Under the pieces are notes generated by a model. The model saw only the letters and a list, made by a program, of their open reading frames with translations. It was not told where the DNA came from and searched no databases. A program made the position numbers and the translations under genes. A DNA stretch of 64,000 nucleotides from positions 1 through 64,000 of the forward strand of contig CAJUKK010000006.1 in assembly GCA_910586985.1 (NCBI GenBank). Direction: 5' to 3'. Below, in pieces: positions 49,759 through 59,600 of the stretch. Numbering within the stretch: position 1 is the first letter of the stretch; each line of letters opens with the position of its first letter. The DNA is from an uncultured Christensenellaceae bacterium (lineage in GTDB: Bacteria > Bacillota > Clostridia > Christensenellales > Borkfalkiaceae).

Positions 49759-49790
49759 AAGACCTTATTAATAAATAAGGTCTTTTTTTT
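49759..49790 (+). terminator. Terminator of the rpsF-ssb-rpsR operon
   Basis: AAGACCTTATT and AATAAGGTCTT pair with a short loop, followed by a run of eight T residues. Confidence 0.9.
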
Positions 49791-49855
49791 ATACTTTTTA
49801 CCGAATATCTTACTTTCCTCCACAATCACACTGCAATACAATCTGATACATACTA

Positions 49856-49966
49856 TCAGCCCGAAACAAAACACTTTCCAATCCAACCCGGCGCGACGAA
49901 AAATTCCGTACAACCTCCAACAGACGGACTTGCAACACCACAGCCGCCTACGAGCGGATTTTTCAT
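49856..49966 (-). CDS. Candidate 36-residue Gly/Cys-rich peptide
   Basis: The noncoding gap 49,791-50,040 contains an open frame of 36 codons on the minus strand. Its product is rich in Gly and Val with three cysteines (GGC near 9, GGC near 19, KC near 32) and lacks Lys/Glu-rich stretches. There is no clear binding site or promoter, so it may be chance. It is noted only because the rest of this 360-base gap shows nothing but terminators. Confidence 0.2.
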   Translation of the reverse strand: MKNPLVGGCGVASPSVGGCTEFFVAPGWIGKCFVSG

Positions 49967-50040
49967 ATTCCGTTTTCTTTCAAAAACCAAAGTAAAAATA
50001 AAAAGTAATCGGACATTTCACATATGAGCGCAATCGTTTG

Positions 50041-50077
50041 AAAGGAAAAGTCCGCGGAATCCGCGGACTTTTCCTTT
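50041..50077. terminator. Bidirectional terminator between rpsR and lysC
   Basis: A perfect 17-bp inverted repeat (core GTCCGCGG/CCGCGGAC) with a 3-base loop AAT has A-rich and T-rich ends on either side, so it can stop transcription from both convergent units. It lies 10 bases past the lysC stop. Confidence 0.92.
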
Positions 50078-50086
50078 TTTTATCCT

Positions 50087-51409
50087 TTATTTCTTTCCGA
50101 AAAATTCTTCGTAAATCGCAGCGATCGCCCTATCGCAATTGTCGTTATCCACGCCGACGATGATATTCAGCTCGGACGACCCCTGATCGATCATGCGTAC
50201 GTTGATACCCGCCTTTGCAATCGCATTGAACAATCTTGCGCTTGTACCGACGTTTCTGCTCATTCCGTGCCCTACAACGGCAATGAGCGCGATATCGTCG
50301 AAAACGCGCATTGCATCGGGATGAACCGCGCTTTTAATCCCCTCCGTGATCTCTTCCAACACGCCGTGTCTGAGTTCCTCGCTGTCTATGACGAACGACA
50401 TTGTGTCGATTCCAGACGGCATATGTTCGAATGAAATGTGATGTTCTTCCAAAACGGAAAGCACTTTACGCGCAAAAGCGATCTCGGAATTCATGAGCGA
50501 CTTTTCAATAAAGATGACCGTAAAATCTTTTTTGCCCGCAATGCCCGTAACGGCGTTTCCCGTATAGCGGTACTTACTTACAGGCACAATCATTGTGCCA
50601 TCGTCCTCGGGACGGAAGGTGTTTTTGATACAGATAGGAATATTGCCGTCCTTTACAGGGAACACCGATTCACTGTGCAACACGTTGAATCCCATGTAAG
50701 AAAGCTCGCGTAATTCCTTATACGACATGGAGCGAATGCCGACAGGTCCGTTCACGATGCGCGGATCGCACGCAAGACAACCGCTCACGTCCGTCCAGTT
50801 TTCGTACAAATCCGCCATGACCGCGCGCGCCACGATCGCACCCGTTATGTCGCTTCCCCCGCGTGAAAAGGTCTTGACTTTTCCGCAAACATCCTCGCCG
50901 TAAAACCCTGCGACCACCGCGCTACGTTTTCCTTTTAAAGCGGACTTTACAAGGGCAAACGTTTTTTCACCGTCGAGCGCGCCCTCTGCGTCAAATTTAA
51001 CGACATCGCGCGCGTCCACAAACTCTACGCCGAGAAGCTGCGCCATGACGCGCGCCGAAAGATATTCTCCGCGCGACGCGGCGAAATCTTCGCTGTTCTC
51101 CCTTTCGATCTCCTTTCGGGTATCGTCAAGAATGTTTGCCATATCAAAGTCAAGCTTTAGCTCGGAAACAATTCCCAAAAAACGCTGGCGTACTTTTTCG
51201 AACGCCTCGCCCGTCTTGCCCGTGGTTTTTACGTCCCGCGCGGTCTCATACAAAAGATCGGTAATCTTCGTATCCCCTCCGAATCGCTTTCCGGGGGCGG
51301 AGACGACGACGTACCGCCGATCGGGATCGCTCCCGATAATTTCCGCAACGCGCTGCATGTTTGTTCCGTCCGCCATCGACGTGCCGCCGAATTTACATAC
51401 TTTAATCAT
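50087..51409 (-). CDS. lysC: Aspartate kinase
   Basis: The 440-residue product starts at ATG 51409, overlapping the DUF1015 stop by 8 bases. The N-terminal VCKFGGTSMADG at residues 4-15 is the signature of aspartokinases. The kinase domain continues to about 270 with SRGGSDITGA near 205, followed by two ACT-type regulatory regions. It catalyses the first step of the aspartate family pathway and thus feeds thrC at 30 kb. Feedback control by Lys or Thr is expected but cannot be told from sequence alone. Confidence 0.92.
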   Translation of the reverse strand: MIKVCKFGGTSMADGTNMQRVAEIIGSDPDRRYVVVSAPGKRFGGDTKITDLLYETARDVKTTGKTGEAFEKVRQRFLGIVSELKLDFDMANILDDTRKEIERENSEDFAASRGEYLSARVMAQLLGVEFVDARDVVKFDAEGALDGEKTFALVKSALKGKRSAVVAGFYGEDVCGKVKTFSRGGSDITGAIVARAVMADLYENWTDVSGCLACDPRIVNGPVGIRSMSYKELRELSYMGFNVLHSESVFPVKDGNIPICIKNTFRPEDDGTMIVPVSKYRYTGNAVTGIAGKKDFTVIFIEKSLMNSEIAFARKVLSVLEEHHISFEHMPSGIDTMSFVIDSEELRHGVLEEITEGIKSAVHPDAMRVFDDIALIAVVGHGMSRNVGTSARLFNAIAKAGINVRMIDQGSSELNIIVGVDNDNCDRAIAAIYEEFFGKK

Positions 51410-52571
51410 AACTGATCTCTTTCCCTTCCAGATAATATCTCTTTTCATTGGCTTCGCCGATTGAAAAGGTCTTTTTCGGAAAATTCTTCCCGCCCTTTAA
51501 TGCAGGAAAAAAATCGTCCTTTTCAAGCGTCGGCATATATATTCCGACGCTGTTTTCCTCTTTCGCAAATTCGAGAAGTTCGGTATCGCCGTGAATATAA
51601 TCAATCCGTCCCGTATTGACACGGATAAACTTTTCGATAAGTTCGTCCGTCTTTTCGACCACCTCTGCCGCCGAACGTATCTCGGGATAGAGTACGTCTC
51701 CCTTCCGTTTACAGGGAATACTGCGCATAATAAAATCGCATAACGCTTCCTTATCGATTGCTTTTACAAGACGGTGTATGGGATAGAACCTGACGGCGGG
51801 ATCATATACGTTGATCAGCTCGACAAGCGTAAACCGCGCTGGATGCATTCTTCTCTCCGATTCCGACAATTCCGGCTTGAGTTCTTCCCAATACGCCTTT
51901 GCCGCCGCAACCGAGTGATTTCCGTCCGCCACGGCAAAGCAAGGATCTCCGCGGGAATATAGTTCCTGCAACACGTCCTCCGCGATCTCTTCGGGCACAA
52001 ATCTTCCGCGTACCCTGCCGCCCCCTTCCATAAGCTCGAAGTCGTAAACCTGTTCCAGCTCCTCTTCCAACAGAGACGGAATAATTTTATTCTTCTTATC
52101 CTTAAAAAAGACGAGCGCGTGCGGAAATTCAAGCAAACTCCCCCGCCGCACCTCTACGCGAGGAGGCAAACGATCTGGCACAACCGCCTCGGAAGAACGG
52201 ACGAGCGATTCGTCCCCCACTCTATAAGTATATTCCTCCAAATCGATTGCTGCTAAAATTCCGCGTCTGATTCCGGTAGAAGTGTAACGCTCCACAAGCA
52301 TACAGCCGCGCGGAAGCTTATAACACGCGCCCCGTTCGAGCGCGCAGTACATTTCCTCGTGTATCTTTTGAATACGCTCTTCCCTGTCGTCATCCTCCAA
52401 AAAGCATTCGGGTAGAATAAAACGCAAGGTGGAAGAACACGTTCCAACCGTTTCCTCCACCCGCTTCCAATAAGCCCTGTCGGACGTAAACTGATCGCAC
52501 GCGATAACCGACCAACGACGAAAATCGTCGGACGGTACGATCAATCGCGGCGTTTTTAAAGCGTACTTCAT
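51402..52571 (-). CDS. DUF1015-family protein
   Basis: This 389-residue DUF1015 protein begins with the typical IVPSDDFRRWSVIACDQFTSD segment near residue 12-30 and shows VADGNHSVAAAKAYWEE near 210. The family is widespread in Clostridia and often lies near serine or aspartate metabolism genes. Its biochemical function is unknown to me. It overlaps the small CdaR-like gene (ATGA) upstream and lysC downstream. Confidence 0.8.
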   Translation of the reverse strand: MKYALKTPRLIVPSDDFRRWSVIACDQFTSDRAYWKRVEETVGTCSSTLRFILPECFLEDDDREERIQKIHEEMYCALERGACYKLPRGCMLVERYTSTGIRRGILAAIDLEEYTYRVGDESLVRSSEAVVPDRLPPRVEVRRGSLLEFPHALVFFKDKKNKIIPSLLEEELEQVYDFELMEGGGRVRGRFVPEEIAEDVLQELYSRGDPCFAVADGNHSVAAAKAYWEELKPELSESERRMHPARFTLVELINVYDPAVRFYPIHRLVKAIDKEALCDFIMRSIPCKRKGDVLYPEIRSAAEVVEKTDELIEKFIRVNTGRIDYIHGDTELLEFAKEENSVGIYMPTLEKDDFFPALKGGKNFPKKTFSIGEANEKRYYLEGKEISYD

Positions 52572-52678
52572 ACGATCGCGTTCGCAATGACGACGATAAA
52601 CACCGCGAGCACGAGCGCGAGAATTTTAAGGGGAATATGTTTTGTAAACGCTTTTTTAACGGCTTCTAAAAATTTCAT
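52568..52678 (-). CDS. 36-residue membrane peptide at the CdaR position (CdaR remnant candidate)
   Basis: This tiny gene is coupled to both sides: its ATG overlaps the cdaA stop as TAATG and its TGA overlaps the next ATG. The product has a basic amphipathic front (KFLEAVKKAFTKH) and one membrane helix (about residues 16-35, PLKILALVLAVFIVVIANAIV). In Bacillota the gene after cdaA is usually cdaR, whose protein starts with just such a short front plus one membrane helix and then carries YbbR domains. Here the YbbR part is missing. Confidence 0.65.
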   Translation of the reverse strand: MKFLEAVKKAFTKHIPLKILALVLAVFIVVIANAIV

Positions 52679-53499
52679 TATCTCTTACCCTCCGCATTAA
52701 ACTCTTTCCAATAGTATTCGCGCAAAAACTTTTTCAAACCGTCCGAATCAACGTAGCGGGTGATAATTCCGCGTTTGACGACGGATACGATTCCCGTCTC
52801 TTCGGATACGATAACCGTCATAACGTCGGCAACTTCCGTAACGCCGATCCCCGCGCGGTGACGGGTGCCGAAGTCCTTGGGATAATCTTTTTGCGTCAAC
52901 GGCAAAAAGCACCCTGCGGCTTGAATTTTATCCCCGAACACGATCATCGCGCCGTCGTGCAAGGGTGCTTTGGGAATAAAAATCCCCTCTATAAGCTGAC
53001 TCGAAATATTCGAATTGAGCTGCACGCCGCTTTCGATAATTTCCTTCGGCAAATTTCCGTTTGAAAGAACGATGAGCGCGCCGATATTCGATTTGCTGAG
53101 ATTCTGAACCGCCTTTACGATTCCGTTGATATATTCTTCCGCGCGAACGCCCACTTTCTTTTTGGGCGCAAGTTCTTTGACCGCGCTGCCGCTCTTTTTT
53201 ATATTCCATACGCTTCGTTTGATCTCCATATTAAACAAAAGCAGGAAAAACAGAGAAAAGATGAGCAGGAAGGAACAGAACGTCGTAATATCGATAATTT
53301 TAGAGAAGAGCGATACGACGCCCGTTATAAGCAAAATCAGCGTATATGTTACAATCAGCCGTTTCGCATTATTCTCGACCAAAATTTTAAGTACGGTATA
53401 AATGAGTAAAAAACACAAAAATCCTTCCAAAATATAAATCCAATGAAATTGCGTAAAAACGCGTTTCAGCGCTTCGCCGACTCCCTTAAAATCGTTCAT
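52678..53499 (-). CDS. cdaA: Diadenylate cyclase CdaA
   Basis: This 273-residue membrane enzyme makes cyclic di-AMP from ATP, controlling potassium and cell-wall homeostasis. Three hydrophobic segments lie near residues 20-90. The DAC domain is at about 120-260, with PLHDGAMIV near 178-186 and GTRHRAGIG near 208-216 (the DGA and RHR catalytic motifs). It has its own promoter upstream. The usual partners cdaR and glmM do not follow intact, apart from a 36-residue remnant. Confidence 0.93.
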   Translation of the reverse strand: MNDFKGVGEALKRVFTQFHWIYILEGFLCFLLIYTVLKILVENNAKRLIVTYTLILLITGVVSLFSKIIDITTFCSFLLIFSLFFLLLFNMEIKRSVWNIKKSGSAVKELAPKKKVGVRAEEYINGIVKAVQNLSKSNIGALIVLSNGNLPKEIIESGVQLNSNISSQLIEGIFIPKAPLHDGAMIVFGDKIQAAGCFLPLTQKDYPKDFGTRHRAGIGVTEVADVMTVIVSEETGIVSVVKRGIITRYVDSDGLKKFLREYYWKEFNAEGKR

Positions 53500-53582
53500 A
53501 GCTTCTCCTTTCCAGTCTAAAAATATACTTGGACTTTTACACTGTTCCCGCGAACAGACGAAATAAATCGTGTTACTCCCTC

Positions 53583-53611
53583 ATTATACAGGAAACTGCA
53601 AAAAAATGCAA
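53583..53611 (-). promoter_or_regulatory. Promoter of the cdaA-DUF1015-lysC operon
   Basis: On the minus strand TTGCAT (53611-53606), a 17-base spacer and TATAAT (53588-53583) form a vegetative promoter 84 bases upstream of cdaA. Confidence 0.8.
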
Positions 53612-53633
53612 TATTTTTTAACCGCGTGATGTT

Positions 53634-54614
53634 CTAACCGAAGAAAATTTTTGCCATTGCAAGCACGAATGCGTCGTCCTTTGCATATTTTCCGCTCTTT
53701 GCTCCGCATGAAAGCGAAAACAACTCTCTATAATATTGCCCGACCCGCTCCTTTCCCATGCGCGATACGATTTCGCGGTTCTTTTTTACGGGATACGGTT
53801 TCATATTCAGCGCAGCGGCGACTTCCGCATCCGTCCCGCGCATCGAGGCGCATTCGTATAGTGTGCGAAAATGAGACGCAAGCGAAGAGAGCAACGCGTT
53901 CTCATCCAATCCCTTTTCAAGAAGTTCGAAAGCAATTTCCGTAAACACTGCATACGATCCGCGCGACGCCGCCTGCGTCAATTCGTAAATTTTGTATTCC
54001 GTATCCTTTGCAACATATTCCTCCACGACGGCGCGCGTCACCCTTCCGTCTTTACCGAGTAACAGCGCAAGTTTTTCCGTCTCGCTCTTCATACGGGCGG
54101 CGTTCAAAGCGCAATAGGATACCATCATTCCCGCAGCGTCTGCATCCACGCTCAACCCCGCACGGCGCATTACGCCGTATAACCAGCGAGAGAGCGTCTC
54201 CTCATCCTCTCTTCCGCAATCGACGTAAACAATCCCTTTTTTGCGCTTTAAATCTACCGCGTTCGCTTTTTTTCCGGTGTTTACGATGATGAGCACGGTT
54301 GACGCGCAAGGTCGTTCAAGATACTTTTCAAGAATCGCAAAATCCCGTTCCGCAGGGTAAAACTCATACAAACGAACGATCCGCCGTTCGTCGAAAAAGG
54401 GCGCGGCATAGAGATCGTCGCGAAAAGAGATAAATTTCTCTCCTTTCAGTCCGTCTCCTTCAAAACGGACGTCGTTGAGGGAAGGCTGTGCGAGCGCGCA
54501 CGCCTTACGGATACTCTTTACCGCATGATCGCGAAAATATACCTCTTCTCCCTCGATAAGATAGACGGGAGAAATCTCCTCTTGCAAGCTCTTTGCCAGC
54601 TGTGTAAACTTCAT
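53634..54614 (-). CDS. holA: DNA polymerase III delta subunit
   Basis: This 326-residue clamp-loader subunit begins FTQLAKSLQEEISPVYLIEGEE, the typical start of HolA. A P-loop-free AAA-like domain covers residues 1-210, and a C-terminal helical collar with NMKPYPVKKNREIV follows near 270. It loads the beta clamp during replication. Its ATG overlaps the comEC stop as ATGA, an arrangement common in Bacillota. Confidence 0.88.
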   Translation of the reverse strand: MKFTQLAKSLQEEISPVYLIEGEEVYFRDHAVKSIRKACALAQPSLNDVRFEGDGLKGEKFISFRDDLYAAPFFDERRIVRLYEFYPAERDFAILEKYLERPCASTVLIIVNTGKKANAVDLKRKKGIVYVDCGREDEETLSRWLYGVMRRAGLSVDADAAGMMVSYCALNAARMKSETEKLALLLGKDGRVTRAVVEEYVAKDTEYKIYELTQAASRGSYAVFTEIAFELLEKGLDENALLSSLASHFRTLYECASMRGTDAEVAAALNMKPYPVKKNREIVSRMGKERVGQYYRELFSLSCGAKSGKYAKDDAFVLAMAKIFFG

Positions 54615-56587
54615 AGTATTTTAATTATACCATCCCGTATAAAAAATATCAAGTTTCCGCAGTCCCCGCCCAAAAATAAATCCGCGCCGAGCGCGCTTTT
54701 TCCCGTAAAATCCACTTCAATAAGTACGTCCTCGACAAGAGCCGCTAGCTTATCACCGCTCTCATAGCGAAATTCAAGCGAACCGACATAAAAGCGTTCC
54801 GCAAAACGCACTTCCGTCTCTTGCAGTCCCGTTCCCACCTCGCGGCGCGCACAAATCAACTCCGTGTTCAGAAACGCAGCTGTATTGATTGCGCGCACCT
54901 CGTCCTCTGCAAGAACGATAACGGCATCCAAATTCCGCGCGTGATGCGAGAGAAAATCCTCGCAGTTCTTCAGCGAAATCTCCCCGTCGATCACAAGCAC
55001 GCGTTCGGACTGCGATTTGATCAAAACAGTAGACGCGCCGCGCGAGCGATAAGTTACGATCTTGCACCCGATAACAACAATATTTTCCATTGCGACGACA
55101 AGACAAAGCAAAACAAACGAAACGCCGATTGCGACCGCTCTCAAAGATATGCGCAATCGCAACCGTTCGCTCGCAAAGAGACAGAGCGAAAGATAAACGG
55201 CAACTCCCGTTCCAAGGGTAAAACCCGTCAATACAAACGTAAAATCAAACGTCGAAAACGCATATAGCAATGCGGAAAGCAGATTGGCGGGAAAAGCAAG
55301 AAAAAACGCCGCCGCGGGCGGAATGACGAGAGACAGAGTCGCCGCGGCAAGCAGACTGAGAAAGAGAACGGGCAACGCAGGTATGACAAAAAAGTTCAAC
55401 AAGAATCCCCAAACGGAAACATAGCCGAACGTCTCGATCTGCACGGGTAAAGTAAAAATCTGCACGCTGAGCATCGCGGAAAGATATCCGCCCAACCACT
55501 TCGGTAACTTGCGGAAGGCGCGGGAAATTGTTCCCGAAAACAGCGCGAGCCCGACGCACGCTCCGAACGAGAGGCGAAATCCGACCGACAGCCATTGCGC
55601 GGGAGAATAAACGAGCACGCAGAGCGCGGCAAAGCCGATGGACTGTAAAAAATCCGTTTTTCTGCCGATCACGCGATAAATCCCGAGTACGGCGCACATG
55701 ATAAACGCTCTCACGGAAGATACGCTGAAACCGCACAGCGCCACATAACACAACGAAAGAAGAAGTGCGGGAAACATGCGGTATCTGCGCAAAAAACCAA
55801 ACGCCGCGCTTGTTGCCGCAAACAAAATACCGATATGCAAACCCGATACGGCAAAGATATGGGCGATTCCGCCCTTGCGTACCGAAGCGAGAAGTCCCTC
55901 GTCCATTGCGCCGGAATTTCCTGTAAGGAGCGCATATGCGACGGCGGCCTCGTCTCCGCCGACGTTTGACTGCAAACTGTCGTAAATCAATGCGTTGAGT
56001 CGTAAAAACGGATCTTCCGACTTGCCCGCCAGAACGAATTCGTTTACGAACGCCGTAAACCGAATATCTTTTGTAAACAGATATTCGGCGTAGGAATCAC
56101 CGTCTTTTAAAGACACCCGTTCAAGTTTGCCCGTAAACACGACGATATCTCCCGCGCGTACCGTCTCCGAGGAAAAACGGACAAGCGCGTTTCCGTACTC
56201 CCGTTCCCCGTCCAGATACAAATTTTTAAGCGTCGTCTGCGAATAGCCGTTTTTGATCGTCGTTTCTTTTACGGTACCCATGACGGAATACGTTCCCGTT
56301 TCGCTTCCCGATCCGAATCTGACCGCGTTCCAATGCGCCAATCCCGCACCCGCGCCGGCAAAAAGAACAAACAAAACGAATAGCAGCGCAAAGCGACGTT
56401 TCCCGAGCGGAAAGATAGCAAAAAACAGAAAAATAGCGGGAAAAAGAAAATCGGAGGGTTTTATCCCTCCGAAACAAATACGAAAGTAGAGAAAGATACC
56501 GAACAGACAAAAAAGTGCGGAAAATGCGGCGAGTCTCAGATTGACGTGCGCTTTGCGTTTGACTTGTAAACGTACGTTATTTGGCAT
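54611..56587 (-). CDS. comEC: ComEC/Rec2-family DNA uptake channel with degraded C-terminal domain
   Basis: The ATG at 56587 (658 residues) follows GAGGACAGCA. Residues 1-190 have two membrane segments and a DUF4131-type soluble region. Residues 200-480 are the multi-helix Competence domain with LLTGNSGAMDEGLLASVRKGGIAHIFAVSGLHIGI near 225-260. The C-terminal 160 residues have the outline of the metallo-beta-lactamase-like domain, but no HxHxDH motif is seen; the equivalent segment reads LSHHARNLDAVIVLAEDE. The domain is also shorter than in standard ComEC (750-800 residues). The channel part looks intact, so uptake is possible, but strand-degrading activity would be lost. Confidence 0.85.
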   Translation of the reverse strand: MPNNVRLQVKRKAHVNLRLAAFSALFCLFGIFLYFRICFGGIKPSDFLFPAIFLFFAIFPLGKRRFALLFVLFVLFAGAGAGLAHWNAVRFGSGSETGTYSVMGTVKETTIKNGYSQTTLKNLYLDGEREYGNALVRFSSETVRAGDIVVFTGKLERVSLKDGDSYAEYLFTKDIRFTAFVNEFVLAGKSEDPFLRLNALIYDSLQSNVGGDEAAVAYALLTGNSGAMDEGLLASVRKGGIAHIFAVSGLHIGILFAATSAAFGFLRRYRMFPALLLSLCYVALCGFSVSSVRAFIMCAVLGIYRVIGRKTDFLQSIGFAALCVLVYSPAQWLSVGFRLSFGACVGLALFSGTISRAFRKLPKWLGGYLSAMLSVQIFTLPVQIETFGYVSVWGFLLNFFVIPALPVLFLSLLAAATLSLVIPPAAAFFLAFPANLLSALLYAFSTFDFTFVLTGFTLGTGVAVYLSLCLFASERLRLRISLRAVAIGVSFVLLCLVVAMENIVVIGCKIVTYRSRGASTVLIKSQSERVLVIDGEISLKNCEDFLSHHARNLDAVIVLAEDEVRAINTAAFLNTELICARREVGTGLQETEVRFAERFYVGSLEFRYESGDKLAALVEDVLIEVDFTGKSALGADLFLGGDCGNLIFFIRDGIIKIL

Positions 56588-56629
56588 TGCTGTCCTCTGT
56601 ATACTGTTTTTCACGTTTCTCAACCGCCA

Positions 56630-59600
56630 TCACGCCAGAGAGATACGATCCGAAACGGAGCGTACGAACAATCCTTTTTGTTCACCGTAAGAGACGCAGT
56701 CCCGCACGAAAGTAATAAATCTGTCGCTCGGGCGGAGAACCCCGAACACATTGGAAACGAGCACCAACAACTCATCCATATACAGCGCAACGCGATCTTC
56801 AAGCGCGCCTTTAATAAAGGACACCATTTCGTAAGGTGTAAAGTCCTCTTCGCACTTTCTCAGAACAGGCGCGTCCTCCACGCGGAATTTTCCGATCAGA
56901 ATTGCCTTGTCCGTCTTAAAGAAATAATCCGTACCGAGTATGCGTTCACGCCGGAATCCGCATCCGTCGATCAGCGAATCCAGACGGGATTCCACCTTAC
57001 TTCCGCTCTTCAAAATTCCGAACGTTGCAAGGCTTCTCTTTTTTAAGAATTCGCGCGAGATCGGCTCTTCCGTCGCAACGATCTCCTTGAGCCGCGCCAT
57101 GATCTCCGCATCGTGCTCCCCGCCCGTTATAAATACCGACGTTTCCGCACCCGTCTCCTTCACCGCACGGTACGGGCGTTTGAATTTGGTGAGCCACACG
57201 CCCGCCTTTTTATCTGCGCCCGTGAGCCGATCGAGCATATCTTTGATGCGCTTAACTTCGCGCTTGGGGTTGTTGAAATAGCTCACGCAACCGACGCGCA
57301 TCACGTTCCAATTCCCGCGCTTTAACGACTGAACCTGCAAAACGCTTCTGTCTTTCACGGAGAATTTATCCGTCGCGTCGCACACGATACCCAAAATAAA
57401 TTTGTGTTTGTTTTTGGGGTCGACCACGGCAACGTCGATCTTAAAGTCGGACGCGCCCACGTCGCAGCGGCAATCGTAACCGTACCCCTCGATCTCGCGC
57501 GCAATATGTCTGCCGATACCAGCGCCGCCCTTGACGGTGTCGGAACGAACGGCAAGCGTCGTCTTGCCCCGCTCTGCAAATTCAAGGAACGCTTTTAATC
57601 CCGCAACGCCCTTTGAAGAAGTTTTGGCAAGATCGATCATTGCGGAGGTCATCGTAGAGAATACGACCATCTCCTCTCTTGCGCGCGACACGGCAACGTT
57701 TAAGCGCCGCCAGCCGCCAGACTGATTGAGCGGTCCGAAGTTGAGCGACACGCGTCCCGTGCTGTCCGGCCCGTAGCAGACGGAGAAAAGAATTACGTCG
57801 CGCTCGTCGCCCTGCACGTTTTCGAGATTCTTTACGAAGATCGGTTCCTCGCGGTCGTACGCGACGGCGTCAAGTTTATTTGCCAGAATTTCCTTTGTTA
57901 ACAGCCGCTCTATATCCTCCTGCTGTGCGCCCGAGAACGTAACAACGCCGATGCTCGAACGCGACAATACGGGGTCTTTCAAGCGACGGATGACCTCTGC
58001 AACGAGAGCTTCCGCCTCCTTGCGGTTGCGCTTGGTAAAGCCTCTGTCGTAAGTGCCGTCGACGAGATTCAATCTCACCTTATTTTCCAACGCGTCGGGC
58101 GAGGGGAAGGTGCACAGGCGGTTATCGTAATACATTCCGTTGGAGAATGCAATGAGCGATTCGTGTTTGCTGCGATAATGCCATACGAGGTGTCTTTCGG
58201 GAAGTCCGAGCGCGAGACAATCGTCGAGAATACTTTCGAGATCCTCGTTTTCGAGATTTTCCTCGTCGACGTACGCCGAGTGGAAGAAAGCAGTCGGAGG
58301 AAGCTGACGGGGATCGCCCACGACGATCGCCGCCTTTGCGCGCGCGATCGAACCGATCGCCTCCGCCGTCGTCATCTGCGACGCCTCGTCGAAAATAACG
58401 AGGTCAAACGCGTCGGAGACAGGTTGTATATACTGCGCCACAGTAATGGGACTCATGAGCATACAGGGCGCGACCGTTTTTAAAAGTTCGGGAATTTCCG
58501 CAAATAACGCTCTCAGTCCCGTACCGCGTAAATTACTCTTGGCAAGACGGTTAAACGTAGAAAGCTCTACCGAAAGACTTCCCTCGTCGTCCGCCTTGGG
58601 CAGACGGGAAATGAGTTGCGCGCGAATCTTTTCTTTGGAGAGCCGTGCAAACTCTTCCCACGCAAGACGAAATTTTTCGATCGTATCTTCAAGCGTGCCT
58701 ACCGTCATTCTCGAAAGATAGGGATCGGCGGGGATATTGATTTCCAGAAAATTTTTATAGACGTTCTTCTCAAATCCTGCAAGTATGTTCTCGCCCTTTA
58801 ACTTACCGCTCTCGAGCGCGTCGGAGACGAAACTCAATCCTGCTTTTTTGAGTTTTTCCGCCGTCTGACGATACATGCACCAATTGGGGAGCATGTCCAC
58901 GTTATCGATCAGCGCGCCCGCAGTCGCCGCATAATGATCGAGAACGTCCTCTTCCACCAAACGGTTCTTGTCTGCGCAGGTGACGCGTACAAAGCTTTTC
59001 AGCGCGCGGATAAAGCTCTCGTACGCCTTTACGAATCCTTCGAGTACGGGCATGGTATAGCCGCAAGAAGCGCGCATGCACATACCGTTGAACGAGTCGG
59101 GATTATAATCCATAAAAGCCACGGCACAGGTTGCGTGCAATTCGTTGAGATCGGCAAGAAACTCCGTGCGCTTTTTGAATACGATATCTCCGCCGCGATC
59201 GCAGAAATTCTTTGCAAGACCCGTATTGTTGGTAATGCGCTCCATCGCCTCGTATATCTCGACGGCGGTCTGCAAAAACTTGGGAATATCCTCTTCCGCA
59301 AGCGGATAGATCGACGCGCGCATAAGCCGTTTTGCAACGGTGAGCGCGGCGCGGTTCAGCTTATAATCCCCGCCGACTTCCAGAAATTTTTTGAGCTGTA
59401 CATATTCCTTGTCGATATCGACAAGCGCTTTAAAATATTTGTTATAATAGGCAAGACAGTCGTCGAGCCGCTTATTGGCGTTGAAAAACACGTAGAACTC
59501 CGCCTCGTCCACGCCCGCAAAATACTTATTGTATTTGCCCGAGGCAAGCGATTGCGCGATGTTCTTTAAAAGCTCGAGTTTTCTCCGCGTGATCGTAGAA

